A DNA stretch of 64,000 nucleotides from Leptolinea tardivitalis (GTDB taxonomy: Bacteria; Chloroflexota; Anaerolineae; Anaerolineales; Anaerolineaceae). The stretch lies in NCBI RefSeq assembly GCF_001050275.1, contig NZ_BBYA01000001.1, positions 62,001-126,000 on the forward strand. The letters run 5' to 3'. Of this stretch, positions 36,785 through 47,030 are shown one piece after another. The notes under the pieces were generated by a model, which was given only the letters and a program-made list of their open reading frames with translations, was not told the origin of the DNA and searched no databases. The position numbers were made by a program, and so were the translations under genes. Position 1 is the stretch's first letter, and each line of letters begins with the position of its first letter.

Positions 36785-37602
36785 AACCCGGATACATACT
36801 TCCTCGAGTAATTCGTCATTTTCTCCCGGAAAAGGTCACACGAGCGCTTTTATTGCGAGGGGTGATAATTCGGCCTGGTTTAGAGACTCGGGCACCTGAG
36901 GAAGCGGCTGCCCGCTACCAACGAGAACTTCTGGCCATAGGGACGGATATTTCGGGAAAACATGTCTTAATCTTTGGATACGGCGGCAGGTTTGCACTGG
37001 CATGCCACCTCTTGAAAATGGGCGCAAGCCATATTACTCTGTGCGAGTATGCCGCTCGGCCGGATGAAAAAGCCAACGCATTATTGTTGCCAGAATTTGA
37101 AAAATACCTTTCCACACATTTTGGTAAAACCATACCGAGGACTGAATGGATAACCCTGTTACAGGGGGACATCCGGGAATTGGCGATTGATCCTCGTCTA
37201 CAAAAGGCGGATATTGTTTGTAGTACTTCCGTATTTGAACATCTATCTGATCCTTCTGGAATTCTGGATGCTTTAACAGGTATCACTAACGAAAAAGGCA
37301 TACATATCCATTTTATTGACTTACGCGATCATTTCTTTAAATATCCCTTTGAAATGCTTACGTATGACAGGGAAACCTGGACACGCTGGTTAAATCCAAC
37401 TAGCAACTTGAATCGTTGGCGTTTGCCAGCGTATGAAAACCTGTTTAAAGACAGATTTGACCAGGTTGATATTCAAATATTGGAACGAAATTTAACAACC
37501 TGGAACGTAATTTCCGACAATGTTTTACCAGAATTCAAGACAGGCGATGCTCAAATCGATTCTGTAACACAGATTCGGGTGATGGCCAGACAGAAGAAAT
37601 GA
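36781..37602 (+). CDS. SAM-dependent methyltransferase-like protein
   Basis: A 273-residue protein with a class I methyltransferase core. The Gly-rich SAM loop is VLIFGYGGRFALACHLLKMGA, followed by an acidic Glu in ITLCEYAA, GDIRELAID, and the VFEHLSDPSGILDAL helix common to sugar and lipid methyltransferases. The final part has HFIDLRDHFFKYPFEMLTYDRETW. It is linked to the upstream GT2 gene by an ATGA overlap, so it may methylate a sugar or the lipid-linked product. The substrate is not known. Confidence 0.72.
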   Translation: MKPGYILPRVIRHFLPEKVTRALLLRGVIIRPGLETRAPEEAAARYQRELLAIGTDISGKHVLIFGYGGRFALACHLLKMGASHITLCEYAARPDEKANALLLPEFEKYLSTHFGKTIPRTEWITLLQGDIRELAIDPRLQKADIVCSTSVFEHLSDPSGILDALTGITNEKGIHIHFIDLRDHFFKYPFEMLTYDRETWTRWLNPTSNLNRWRLPAYENLFKDRFDQVDIQILERNLTTWNVISDNVLPEFKTGDAQIDSVTQIRVMARQKK

Positions 37603-37612
37603 GGTTTGCATC

Positions 37613-39598
37613 GTGAATTTTCTTCTTCGCAACTTTCAAGATTTCTTCATTCTGGGTATCTGGTGCGTCATGTGGATGGTTGGAGGTTATGGACTGGCAC
37701 GATACGCTTTTCGAATACCGAATCGCGAACAGGTGATGACCGGCATTGCCCTTGGCTTGATTATTGACACCTGGCTGGCTAATATCCTTACTCTTTTTAT
37801 ACCGGCAGTTCCCGCTTTCTGGCTATCTGCCGGGTTGACCCTGTTGATCGGATTCATATTTTCTCTGGGAACCCGAATAAATGATTGGTTCAAAAGCACT
37901 ATTCCCTGGGGACAATTGGTTTGTTTTGCCATCATTACTTATATTTTCACAGCCATGTCCCGTGGACTGGCAATTTACGATGACTATGCTCATTTACCGA
38001 CCCTTTCCATGATGGCAGCCGGAGATCTTCCTCCGCATTTCCCTCTTGACCCAACTGTGCCCTATGGTTATCACTATTTTTTGATGCTTTTTGCCGCACA
38101 ATGGATGCGACTGGGAGGACTCTATCCCTGGAATGCATTGGACCTGGTCCGCGGTATCTCCTTTGGCTTGATGATTATCCTTTCGTACCTGTGGGTCAGC
38201 CGATTAACATTCAGTAAGGTTGGTGGTCTGGTTGGCGCCATGATGGCTGCATTTGGCATGGGCACCCGCTGGATATTACTCCTTCTGCCTGAAAGTGTAA
38301 TCAATTGGCTGGGGCAGGGGATGGAACTGATTGGCAGTGGACGTTTGACCGGCGACACACTCTATACAGCCATTAATAATAATTGGGGTATAGAAGGTGC
38401 CGGACCGATTGGATATCCTTTTGCCTTTGCTAATGGTATTCTTGCCCCCGGAGTAATGAACCATGGTCCGAACGGATCCATTGGGGTGGTGTTGATATTG
38501 CTTTTGTTATTGCTCTTTAATCGCTGGCGCGGTTGGCGGGGAGCCGTTGTCACGGTTGCATTACTTGCAGCCAATCTCCTTATTGGTGAGACCGGTAGTA
38601 TTCTTATGCTCGGCGGAATGGGATTGGTGATTCTTATAAGAATTATCCAGACAAAATCTCTGAAATTACCAAAACCGATGTGGATCTGGTTACTGGTTCT
38701 GGCAACTGGCAGTTTGATCGGATTTCTACAGGGCGGCGCTTTGAAGGATATTGCAGCTAGTATGTTGGATCCAGAAGCGGCATCCTATCAAACCGTGGGT
38801 TTCAGAATCATCTGGCCTCCAGAAATCGTGTCATCCCATCTGGGTGTTTTGTCATTGATTAAACCAGGCCAGCTCATTGTGGCTTTGATTGAACTGGGTC
38901 CAGCTTTGTTGGTTTTTCCATTGCTTATGATCTATGGATGGAAAGCTTACAAAGCCTCGCGCTGGTTTGAAGCTGCTTTCATTGGATCAGGACTGATAAG
39001 CCTGTTAATGATTGTAGTGGAGTTTTCCGGATCGACCGGTGTACGAAATACTTCGCGCTTGTATCAATTCGTTGGTTTGTCTTTGTTCTATTTTGTACCA
39101 CTTGCCTGGATGTATGTTTCCCGGCGAAAAGATACCATAAAAATCCTGGCAGCTGGTACAGCCATGATTATTATGCTGGGCGGCTTTGTTTTAACGGGAA
39201 TCCAACTTCCTGCCATTCAACAGCCTGTCTATTCCTATTTCCTTTCTGATCTTGATGTACAAATGGAAAGAGATTACTGGAACAAATTGGAACCAGGTGC
39301 ACTCGTGTTTGATCCAATTGTTTCACGAGCGGCGACGATATTTGCCCGGGGATCAAATGCCAACTATACCTGGTATAAATCCAAACCAGAATGGGAAAAG
39401 ATTACAGCGTCACCTGACCCATATTCATTGAGGGCTGGCGGCTATCAATACGCCTACTTTGACCAAAAAGCTTGGGATGAAATTCCCCAGGACGCATTAA
39501 AAAAGTTCAATGATCCATGTGTGAAGACAATCAAAGAAGTAGAAGATTGGCGTCACGATTTTCGTAAATTGATTGATGTGAGTGCCTGTGTATATTAA
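37613..39598 (+). CDS. Polytopic membrane protein, GT-C-like
   Basis: A 661-residue protein from GTG at 37613, with about 14 hydrophobic segments. The acidic loop LAIYDDYAHLPTLSMMAAGD and the following VPYGYHYFLMLFAAQWMRLGG resemble the first external loop of GT-C transferases and of YfhO- or DUF2298-like membrane enzymes. The C-terminal soluble part carries EPGALVFDPIVSRAATIF. Glycosyl transfer is the likely role, by context. It is followed by about 310 bases without a gene. Confidence 0.6.
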   Translation: MNFLLRNFQDFFILGIWCVMWMVGGYGLARYAFRIPNREQVMTGIALGLIIDTWLANILTLFIPAVPAFWLSAGLTLLIGFIFSLGTRINDWFKSTIPWGQLVCFAIITYIFTAMSRGLAIYDDYAHLPTLSMMAAGDLPPHFPLDPTVPYGYHYFLMLFAAQWMRLGGLYPWNALDLVRGISFGLMIILSYLWVSRLTFSKVGGLVGAMMAAFGMGTRWILLLLPESVINWLGQGMELIGSGRLTGDTLYTAINNNWGIEGAGPIGYPFAFANGILAPGVMNHGPNGSIGVVLILLLLLLFNRWRGWRGAVVTVALLAANLLIGETGSILMLGGMGLVILIRIIQTKSLKLPKPMWIWLLVLATGSLIGFLQGGALKDIAASMLDPEAASYQTVGFRIIWPPEIVSSHLGVLSLIKPGQLIVALIELGPALLVFPLLMIYGWKAYKASRWFEAAFIGSGLISLLMIVVEFSGSTGVRNTSRLYQFVGLSLFYFVPLAWMYVSRRKDTIKILAAGTAMIIMLGGFVLTGIQLPAIQQPVYSYFLSDLDVQMERDYWNKLEPGALVFDPIVSRAATIFARGSNANYTWYKSKPEWEKITASPDPYSLRAGGYQYAYFDQKAWDEIPQDALKKFNDPCVKTIKEVEDWRHDFRKLIDVSACVY

Positions 39599-39911
39599 AA
39601 ATCAGAATTTGCTTCTTTTTCTCTGTAAATGGAGGGAACCTAATTAAAAACTGGGGACCATTTCCGGGTTATTTATTAAGAAATGATTGATCCAGGGATT
39701 ATTTCCAATGTATTTATATACTGGCTAATTTCAAGTCAAAACAGCCATTAAAATCAAATTGCAATTTCTCGTTATTATTCGTTCCTGGAGAAATTAGTTG
39801 AACAAGGTTGACGATTTATCGAAAAAGAAAGACTGATTTTCGATGTAGATATATCGCGAACATCTATTTCAATCCATCTGATAATTGAACTGTATAATAT
39901 CTTCCTTCATC
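39599..39911. other. AT-rich intergenic region of 313 bases
   Basis: No ORF, strong hairpin or RNA gene was recognised. It contains the promoter of the following tandem gene pair near its right end, so the polysaccharide locus is at least two transcription units on this strand. Confidence 0.5.
39893..39898 (+). promoter_or_regulatory. -10 of the promoter of the duplicated membrane gene pair
   Basis: TATAAT at 39893-39898, preceded directly by TG, stands 13 bases before the ATG at 39912. The predicted leader is only about 6-7 bases. The upstream in-frame TTG at 39885 overlaps the promoter and is unlikely to be the start. Confidence 0.45.
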
Positions 39912-41966
39912 ATGAAATTACAAATTTTTATTCAAAAAAAAGGTTGGATGGTACCTCTAGTTTTTCTCGGTGTGGTACTGGTTACCTATGGCTATCAATT
40001 AACCCGAATGGGTTTATATTGGGATGATTGGGAAATCATCTATCTGGACCACTTTAATAATCCCAAAGCATACTGGGATTATTTTCTGTATGCCCGGCCG
40101 CTGACAAGCTGGTTGTATCTTTTACTCGGTCCAATTGTGGGAATGAGGCCAATTGCCTGGCAGATAACGAACATCCTTCTCAGGTGGTTGGGGATGGTCG
40201 GATTTTGGTGGGCGTTTCGTATGGTTTGGCCCAAACGGTCTTTTGAAATCGGATGGATTTGCCTGCTCCTGGCAATCTATCCTGCGTTTACCCAGCATTC
40301 CGTAGCGCTAACATATTCCCGCCATTTTGCCTGTATTGCATTATTCTCCGTCTCACTGGGTTTGAACCTGCTGGCAATTCATAATCCCAAACGATGGTGG
40401 GTTTTTACAGGCCTGGCAGTTTTTGCCTCTCTCCTCCAATTAATTACACTTGAATATTTCTTCGGTTGGGAATTGATACGGCCGATCCTTATCTGGATTT
40501 ACCTGCAAAAGCGCAATCAGGATTGGAAATCCAATCTAAAAACGCTGATGGTTCAATGGTTCCCCTATGTCATCGTTCTGCTAATTTTTGGTGGTTATCG
40601 TTTTATCTGGTATCCATTGGTTTCTCCAAATCCTGAAGCCAACGCACCTGTTTTATTCGAGCGACTTTCATCCAATCCGATCGGTGAAACGATAAAGTTT
40701 GCGAACCTCATTCTTCAAGATCTTATCCATCTGAATATTGATAACTGGCTGGCTCCCATTGACCCTGATGCTTTTGAGTTGAAAGCAAAAGCCAATTGGC
40801 TTTCCTGGGGTTCTGCTGCATTGATCACTGTCATATGCGCCTGGCTTCTTATACGAACAACGGAGAATAATGATGAAAACCAGAATGAAAAGGATGGGTT
40901 TTGCCAATCAGCCATATTGATAGGCTTAATTGCTGTCTTAGCAGGGGGTGTACCAGTTTGGATCACCGGACGGCAATCCATTGGCGGCCCTTGGGCAGAC
41001 AGATTTGCATTAGGACCTATGCTGGGGGCAGTTATTTTACTTACCGGTTGTATCTATTGGTTTGCACGCCGTCGTTTTCAACAAACCCTATTATTGGGTT
41101 TGATATTTGGTTTTGCCCTCTCTGCTCAAATGCAGACTGTGAATAAATACCGATTAAGTTGGGATAATCAGAGGGATTTTTACTGGCAACTAGCCTGGCG
41201 CGCTCCCGCCATAAAACCGGGAACGGCTGTCATTGCACCCTCCATGTCTTTTGCGCTGGTAAATGATTTACATATTGGTTTTGCACTTAATACAATATAT
41301 GACCAGGGGGGAAAATCTTTTGAAGCACCTTTGTGGTTCTTTAGAGAAGGTGGCCTGGTTGGTGATTTAATCCCGGCATTGAAACCTGGTGTTCCCATTG
41401 ATTACAAATATCTGACTGCGCATTTCCAGGGAACTACAGACCAAATTCTCGCTATTGATTATTCATATGGCACAACCTGTCTGCATGTCGCCACAGAAGA
41501 AGATTTATATCGGAAAGACCTTTCCAGCGATGCCCGAAAACTGGTAAAACTTGGAAAACCCGAATTTATTGAAACAAAACCACAGAGAGCATCCATTCCG
41601 CCTGTTACCATTTTTGGGCCTGAACCAGTGCATGGATGGTGCTATCTTTACCAAAAAATGGAAATAGCCCGTCAGGAAAATGACTGGAATGAGACCGCCC
41701 GATTGGCTGATGAAGCCAGCGCGAAGGGAATGACCCCCAAGTCGTACGTTGAATACACTCCATCCATTCTGGCATACCTTCATACCGGACAGTATGAAAA
41801 AGCTCTGGATGCTTCCAGGGCTGCACAGTCCATGAACAGTGATCAATCTATGTATATTTGTTCATTATGGAAGAATAATAAAGCCATGGTTTCTGATGAA
41901 TCAGTATTCACAAGTTCATGGAAAACCATGCAATGTGATGTACCGGCTGAAACGGAGGCGCAATAA
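39912..41966 (+). CDS. GT-C-like membrane protein, first copy of a tandem pair
   Basis: A protein of 684 residues with about 12 hydrophobic segments. The first external loop has MGLYWDDWEIIYLDHF, whose double Asp is a plausible catalytic site. A soluble C-terminal part includes FGPEPVHGWCYLYQKMEIARQENDWNETARLADEASAKG, a helical stretch like a TPR repeat. The next gene has the same architecture and shared motifs throughout, so the pair arose by tandem duplication. It is probably a glycosyltransferase or a related envelope membrane protein; the family is not named. Confidence 0.65.
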   Translation: MKLQIFIQKKGWMVPLVFLGVVLVTYGYQLTRMGLYWDDWEIIYLDHFNNPKAYWDYFLYARPLTSWLYLLLGPIVGMRPIAWQITNILLRWLGMVGFWWAFRMVWPKRSFEIGWICLLLAIYPAFTQHSVALTYSRHFACIALFSVSLGLNLLAIHNPKRWWVFTGLAVFASLLQLITLEYFFGWELIRPILIWIYLQKRNQDWKSNLKTLMVQWFPYVIVLLIFGGYRFIWYPLVSPNPEANAPVLFERLSSNPIGETIKFANLILQDLIHLNIDNWLAPIDPDAFELKAKANWLSWGSAALITVICAWLLIRTTENNDENQNEKDGFCQSAILIGLIAVLAGGVPVWITGRQSIGGPWADRFALGPMLGAVILLTGCIYWFARRRFQQTLLLGLIFGFALSAQMQTVNKYRLSWDNQRDFYWQLAWRAPAIKPGTAVIAPSMSFALVNDLHIGFALNTIYDQGGKSFEAPLWFFREGGLVGDLIPALKPGVPIDYKYLTAHFQGTTDQILAIDYSYGTTCLHVATEEDLYRKDLSSDARKLVKLGKPEFIETKPQRASIPPVTIFGPEPVHGWCYLYQKMEIARQENDWNETARLADEASAKGMTPKSYVEYTPSILAYLHTGQYEKALDASRAAQSMNSDQSMYICSLWKNNKAMVSDESVFTSSWKTMQCDVPAETEAQ

Positions 41967-44051
41967 ATGGAAAAGTCTGCGTCTCCCTTGAGTATTAAAA
42001 ACTTATACCGAAAATCCTGGGTTCTTCCGCTGCTTCTGGCAATCACCTTGTTTGTTGCATATGGCTTTCAGGTTTTTCATCTGGGGTTTTATTGGGATGA
42101 TTGGGAAGATGTATTTCTTTACAAATTACACTCCTCGGCGGAATTTTTTCATTATTTCGCATATGATCGCCCCACAACGATCTGGGTTTATCTTCTCTTT
42201 TTCCCATTATTTGGATTATCACCGGCAAAATGGCAAATTTTTAATCTGATACTTCGATATTTGTCCATTCTTGGATTATGGTGGACGTTCTGCCAGGTTT
42301 GGCCTCGCAGAAAATATGAAATTGGCTGGCTGGCATTATTACTGGCAATTTTTCCGGGTTTCTTTCAACAGACAATTTCTGTTACTTACAGCAGGCATTT
42401 TGCCGCCCTGGCATTGTTTGGCTTTTCGTTGGTTTTCTCCATTCTGGCATGGCGTTATCGCCGCTGGTATCTTCCATTTACATTGGTTGCGGTAATAGCT
42501 TCTTTTGCCCAAATGATGACAATCGAGTACTTTGTGGGGCTTGAAGTAATTCGGCCATTTCTTTTCTGGGTCTTATTCCGCCACGAAATTCCGAATCGTC
42601 GAAAACGAATTTTCCTTGTTATTAAGTTATGGCTTCCGTATGTTATTCCCCTTCTAGGTTTTTTTGCCTGGAGATTTTTCCTTTTCAAACCAGCTCCTGG
42701 TACAGATGATCCGAATGGAACCATCAGTCTGTCTCAATTACGCGCTGATCCATTTGGTTTGATTCTGCATTTGATTCAAAACATCCTCCAGGATTTTATT
42801 TATCTACTGGTGTTTATCTGGTCTCAGACAATCGATTCCAATGAGATTGATCTGGCATCAAAAGCCCTATGGTTAAGCTGGATTGCAGGGGGTGTGGTTG
42901 CCCTTGTTGCCGCATGGCTGCTGGGTAAGGAGGAAAACCCCTCTGAAAATCCTGAATCTGATCATCATTTGTTTGTTAAGGACTGGTTGATATTGGGGGG
43001 AGTATCAATTCTGGCCGGAGGTTTGCCAGTATGGCTCACAGACCGTCAAATTATTGTTGGACAATGGTCTGATCGATTCTCTTTAGGTCCAATGCTCGGA
43101 ATTTGCCTGCTTGTTATTGTTTTGATCATACTGCTGGGTTACAAACGGATACAAAAATCTGTCTTGCTTGGTATTCTTCTGGCATTATCCCTATCAACAC
43201 AAATTCGCACCGTAAACCGATATCGTTTGAATTGGGATATCCAGAAAGATTATTACTGGCAGTTCTTCTGGCGGGTACCTTCGATGAAGCCGGGCACAGC
43301 GCTTTTTGGTACAAAGATGCCTTTTGGTCTTATTGCCGATTATTCTGTCAGTTATGCCATGAATGCCATTTATTCCCCTGATATGAACGTATCCCATATT
43401 CCCTACTGGTTCTTTAGTTCCATGCGGGCTTATGGGAATGATATCCCTGATTTTGTTCCTGATTTGCCTGTGAATTATTCTATGCGGAATCTTCGCTTTA
43501 CAGGGTCAACATCCAATGGCATTGTTCCACACTATAAAGCCGGAAGTGCGTGTGTTCGAATCCTTAAACCAGAAGATAAATATTCACCATTTTTAACTCC
43601 GGAAGAGGTCAAGCTAGCGCAAATTTCAAATTTGGACCAGATTTTACGAGAAAACTCTGATACACGTGTTTCACCGGAAGAAATATTCGGACCGGAACCA
43701 GAGCATGACTGGTGTTATTTCTATCAGAAGGCTGAGCTGGCTCGTCAATATGGAGATTGGGAAACAATTGTTGAACTCGGAGATCAAGTGGAGAAAAACG
43801 GATTTACCCCGGCAGTGGGCATGGAGTATGAACCTTTTATAGAAGGCTACGCCCACCAGGGAAAATGGGAAACCGCTTATCTGCTAACTAAAAAAGCAAA
43901 CGACCTGACGAATAATATGGGAAAAACCCTCTGTTATGACTGGAACCGTCTCGAGCCGGTTATCCATGAAAATGACGCTGCTTCCCACGAATGGGTTGAT
44001 CGAGTTCAATCTGACCTGAATTGTCAACAGTTTGGTAATTTGTCAGATTAG
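41967..44051 (+). CDS. GT-C-like membrane protein, second copy of a tandem pair
   Basis: A 694-residue protein, paralogous to the gene just before it, with no gap between them. The shared marks are LGFYWDDWEDVFLYKL in the first loop, WQIFNLILRYL, YEIGWLALLLAIFPGF, VTYSRHFAALALF, TIEYFVGLEVIRPF, and the C-terminal FGPEPEHDWCYFYQKAELARQYGDWETIVELG. Conservation of the double Asp in both copies suggests both are functional. It overlaps the convergent glycosyltransferase gene by nine bases. Confidence 0.65.
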   Translation: MEKSASPLSIKNLYRKSWVLPLLLAITLFVAYGFQVFHLGFYWDDWEDVFLYKLHSSAEFFHYFAYDRPTTIWVYLLFFPLFGLSPAKWQIFNLILRYLSILGLWWTFCQVWPRRKYEIGWLALLLAIFPGFFQQTISVTYSRHFAALALFGFSLVFSILAWRYRRWYLPFTLVAVIASFAQMMTIEYFVGLEVIRPFLFWVLFRHEIPNRRKRIFLVIKLWLPYVIPLLGFFAWRFFLFKPAPGTDDPNGTISLSQLRADPFGLILHLIQNILQDFIYLLVFIWSQTIDSNEIDLASKALWLSWIAGGVVALVAAWLLGKEENPSENPESDHHLFVKDWLILGGVSILAGGLPVWLTDRQIIVGQWSDRFSLGPMLGICLLVIVLIILLGYKRIQKSVLLGILLALSLSTQIRTVNRYRLNWDIQKDYYWQFFWRVPSMKPGTALFGTKMPFGLIADYSVSYAMNAIYSPDMNVSHIPYWFFSSMRAYGNDIPDFVPDLPVNYSMRNLRFTGSTSNGIVPHYKAGSACVRILKPEDKYSPFLTPEEVKLAQISNLDQILRENSDTRVSPEEIFGPEPEHDWCYFYQKAELARQYGDWETIVELGDQVEKNGFTPAVGMEYEPFIEGYAHQGKWETAYLLTKKANDLTNNMGKTLCYDWNRLEPVIHENDAASHEWVDRVQSDLNCQQFGNLSD

Positions 44052-45278
44052 TGAAGTCAGCAGTTGATTTAATGATTCTGCGGCATGGTTGATATGATAC
44101 CGGGCGGCGGTCTGTGCAAATTTGTCAGGCAGGGACAACCGACCAGATAAATGGTCATCAATCAGCCGGGCTAATTGTCCGGCTATCCCAGAGACATCAT
44201 CGGGCCTGACTGTCTGACAGCCTAACTGTTCGATTAAATCGGCTGATCCACCGGATGCGGGGGTAAGCCCCAGGATTGGTTTATTGAAAGCAAGGTAGTC
44301 AACCAGTTTACTTGGCAGAAATACGCTGGTAGATTCCGAAGGGGCATCTATAACCAGAAGGACATCTGCTTTCCGGCAAAAGTCCTGACTGGCAGAGAAG
44401 GAAACCGGCCCCTCAAACAATACAGTATCTGACAATCCCATGTGCTGTACTTTTTGGCGGTACTCTTCTGAAATTGGACCGACAAAACGGATTTTGAATG
44501 TACCTTTGTAGGCAGGTTCGGCGGCCAGCTTTTGGGCAGCTTCCAGCAGCGAATCAGGTTTGCGGTGACCGTAGAAGTTTCCTGTGTAGACAAATTCAAG
44601 TGGGGAAGATACATTTTTTTCTGAATTGGAGGATACATCAGGTTCAAATCCGTGCGGGATGACATGCACTTTTTTCTGCCATTCCTGTGGATATTTCTTC
44701 ATTACCAGATCGGACGTTTGTTGCGTGACAAAAATGACTGCATCTGCTCTGCCTATGACGGCTTCTTCCATATCCAGACAGGTGTTTTTTACAAACCTGG
44801 AGTTAAGTAGAAAAGGACTATCTGCCCAGGGATCGCTGAAATGAGCTACCCAGGGTAGATGGTTGTTTTCAGCGAACTGCAAACCGGCCAAATGATCTGT
44901 CCAGGGTTGGGCAAAACTGATAAACGCATCATATTTCGTTGAGGCGGCCAAAAGATCACACTTACGAAAAGCGGCATTCTTCCAGACATACCGGGTATCC
45001 GGAAGGTAGGCAATGGCTGGGAAAATCCGGATCAGACCGCGCACCAGTATCCAATCTTCCAGTGAGGGAACCGGAAATTTCTTTACTCGGCCGTTGGCTG
45101 GCCGATTAAAAGAATCATCCAGTATGATCCGTTCTGGCCGCAGAGAGGTATGGTCTACACAGACTACATCAACCTGCCAATCGAAATCAGTCAAGGATGC
45201 CAACAGCCGGGATACCTGAATGGAACGGGGCATAACAATGGGCGGCATGCACCAGGAAAGTGCAAGAAGTCTTTTCAT
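44043..45278 (-). CDS. Glycosyltransferase (GT4-like)
   Basis: A 411-residue GT-B enzyme. The N-terminus MKRLLALSWCMPPIVMPRSIQ and IFVTQQTSDLVMKKYP, then VIPHGFEPDV, LEFVYTGNFYGHRKPDSLLEA and VLFEGPVSF follow the GT4 scheme. The donor-binding end is SVFLPSKLVDYLAFNKPILGLTPA, with a Ser-Lys-Leu instead of the more usual E-x-F-G, as in WbuB/FucT-like members. It starts at the last base of the upstream deacetylase stop codon and is the last gene of a seven-gene minus-strand run (51,229 to 44,043). Confidence 0.82.
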   Translation of the reverse strand: MKRLLALSWCMPPIVMPRSIQVSRLLASLTDFDWQVDVVCVDHTSLRPERIILDDSFNRPANGRVKKFPVPSLEDWILVRGLIRIFPAIAYLPDTRYVWKNAAFRKCDLLAASTKYDAFISFAQPWTDHLAGLQFAENNHLPWVAHFSDPWADSPFLLNSRFVKNTCLDMEEAVIGRADAVIFVTQQTSDLVMKKYPQEWQKKVHVIPHGFEPDVSSNSEKNVSSPLEFVYTGNFYGHRKPDSLLEAAQKLAAEPAYKGTFKIRFVGPISEEYRQKVQHMGLSDTVLFEGPVSFSASQDFCRKADVLLVIDAPSESTSVFLPSKLVDYLAFNKPILGLTPASGGSADLIEQLGCQTVRPDDVSGIAGQLARLIDDHLSGRLSLPDKFAQTAARYHINHAAESLNQLLTSLI

Positions 45279-46162
45279 TAAAATTTCCCCTGATTTCTCA
45301 TTTCTAACGCCTGCGAATAAGTCAGGGAAGGGATGCCCCGATCGTGAACAATCTGCAAGGTTTCAAAAAATCCGGGATCATCCACAACATGGGATGGATC
45401 AACATAAAAATTGAGAAGGCCGCATATTTTCCATGTCAGCAAATCTTCGATAGTTGAGCGAAAGACAGCGGCAAATTGAGGCGTGACCTTCCGTTCAGAA
45501 GGATTATTGATATAGGAATAAGAATCCAGAACAGAGAACGGCGCACGGGAGCTGCCAATCACGGGAAATTCCACCCAATCGTTATCCACCCAAATTGGAC
45601 CTTTCTCAAAAGAAACAAACGGAGTGGTCTGGGTTGAGAAACGTTCTCCAAGTGTTTTTAATACTGGTCGAATCAAATTTCTTTGCATGGATAAAGGGAC
45701 ACGTCCAAAATGCGGTGCACGGAAACCGCCCGGGTCTCGACCAATAATTTTGGTAACAGCACCATGACCCTTGTTTACATCTTCGGCAATTTGATGCGGT
45801 TCCATTCGATGATAGAACGTGGTGGAACTATACACACCGTTCTCGACCACTGTATGGGGCAGGTATCCATGATTCAGGAACTCGGAACCTTTAGCTCCTA
45901 TCGATTTATAAATTGTGCTGTTCGTTTCAAGTATGCTTCCAGGAACAGCGTAGGTACGTTGGATTTTTCTTTTCTCCAACCAATCATCGATTAAAAGGGC
46001 TGCCCTGGCATCTTTATCGGTGTCGCAGTCAAATGATAATAATAAATATAAGCGGGTAAATCCCTGCCGTTGGGCTAATGTAGTGTATCGGTTCCAGAAT
46101 ACTCTTGGGAACATTCTCCCCAAGCGGTCTATCAACCAGATATTCCATGAAATATTGCTCAA
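45278..46162 (-). CDS. Polysaccharide deacetylase-like protein (NodB homology)
   Basis: A 294-residue CE4-type protein. Motif 1 is LLLSFDCDTDKDA, with the catalytic-base and metal Asp, motif 2 is NHGYLPHT with the metal His pair, and motif 3 is GGFRAPHFGR. This fits enzymes that remove N-acetyl groups from GlcNAc-type polymers or sugars, although members of the family in such clusters can also act on lipid-linked glycans. No signal peptide is evident, so a cytoplasmic substrate is likely. It overlaps the upstream methyltransferase by four bases. Confidence 0.8.
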   Translation of the reverse strand: MSNISWNIWLIDRLGRMFPRVFWNRYTTLAQRQGFTRLYLLLSFDCDTDKDARAALLIDDWLEKRKIQRTYAVPGSILETNSTIYKSIGAKGSEFLNHGYLPHTVVENGVYSSTTFYHRMEPHQIAEDVNKGHGAVTKIIGRDPGGFRAPHFGRVPLSMQRNLIRPVLKTLGERFSTQTTPFVSFEKGPIWVDNDWVEFPVIGSSRAPFSVLDSYSYINNPSERKVTPQFAAVFRSTIEDLLTWKICGLLNFYVDPSHVVDDPGFFETLQIVHDRGIPSLTYSQALEMRNQGKF

Positions 46163-47004
46163 ACCGGTTTCCTCGCGACAATATAGATGACAGATTTGAA
46201 TGGATTCCAGAAGGATAACCAGTAATACCCTTTCAAAATCCAGAGAAGATGGAATTTTCGAAGGGTTAATATCTTTTCCTTCAACCTGGAAGAATGAATG
46301 AGATCGGGGTTATCCAGTTTGATTATCTCAGGTATTTCTGATTGGAATCCGGCATTACGCAATGCTTTTTGAATACCCCATCCAGTTACATAATGAATAT
46401 CTTCATCGAAGAATTTCGGGTCTAACCCATGATGGAGAATGTAATTATGGGCAAGTTTTCTGGGAAATAACGGCAGCCACGGAAGGTGATAGTGGGCTTC
46501 CTGCCGGAATGCCAGATAGTTTGGGGCAATAGTGATAAATGTTCCACCCGGTTTAAGTAGTCTGAAAGCTTCTTTAATCAAGAGTTTGAAATCCGGGACA
46601 TGTTCGAGAATATTCCAGGCGGTTACAACATCAAAGCTGTTTTGAGGCAAACCGGTATTCTGACCATCAGCCAGGAGAAAGATTTTTTCAGGGATATCCT
46701 TCGGACGTTCCAGAGGGAGGCGTTTTCTGGCAAAATTAATATCATACTCGGCGATATCCAGCCCCAATGCCTCCAGCCCTGAATTCCGGCAAACAATGAC
46801 AAATGAACCGTACCCACAGCCGATATCGAGAATTTTTTGGCCTTCCGATATTCCTGTTACATCCTGCACCTGCCGTAATTGTGTTTTGGCCAGTTCAAAA
46901 CCGACATAATCCTGAAAATGCCTTTCCATATGTTCAGGAGTGAAGATGCCGGTGTATTTTTCTTTAATGTGTTGTCTTATGTCATCTTCGAGATAATTAA
47001 TCAT
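46159..47004 (-). CDS. Class I SAM-dependent methyltransferase
   Basis: A 281-residue methyltransferase. SAM loop ILDIGCGYGSFVIVCRNSG, acidic Asp in ALGLDIAEYD, DGQNTGLPQNSFDVVTAWNILEHVPD and the LKPGGTFITIAPNYLAFR strand are typical of UbiE/UbiG-like enzymes. A hydrophobic, Trp-rich tail may hold it near the membrane (LLWILKGYYWLSFWNPF). It probably modifies a sugar or lipid carrier of the locus. Confidence 0.85.
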   Translation of the reverse strand: MINYLEDDIRQHIKEKYTGIFTPEHMERHFQDYVGFELAKTQLRQVQDVTGISEGQKILDIGCGYGSFVIVCRNSGLEALGLDIAEYDINFARKRLPLERPKDIPEKIFLLADGQNTGLPQNSFDVVTAWNILEHVPDFKLLIKEAFRLLKPGGTFITIAPNYLAFRQEAHYHLPWLPLFPRKLAHNYILHHGLDPKFFDEDIHYVTGWGIQKALRNAGFQSEIPEIIKLDNPDLIHSSRLKEKILTLRKFHLLWILKGYYWLSFWNPFKSVIYIVARKPV

Positions 47005-47030
47005 AAAAATCCTTGTTTCGAAGGTTTTTT

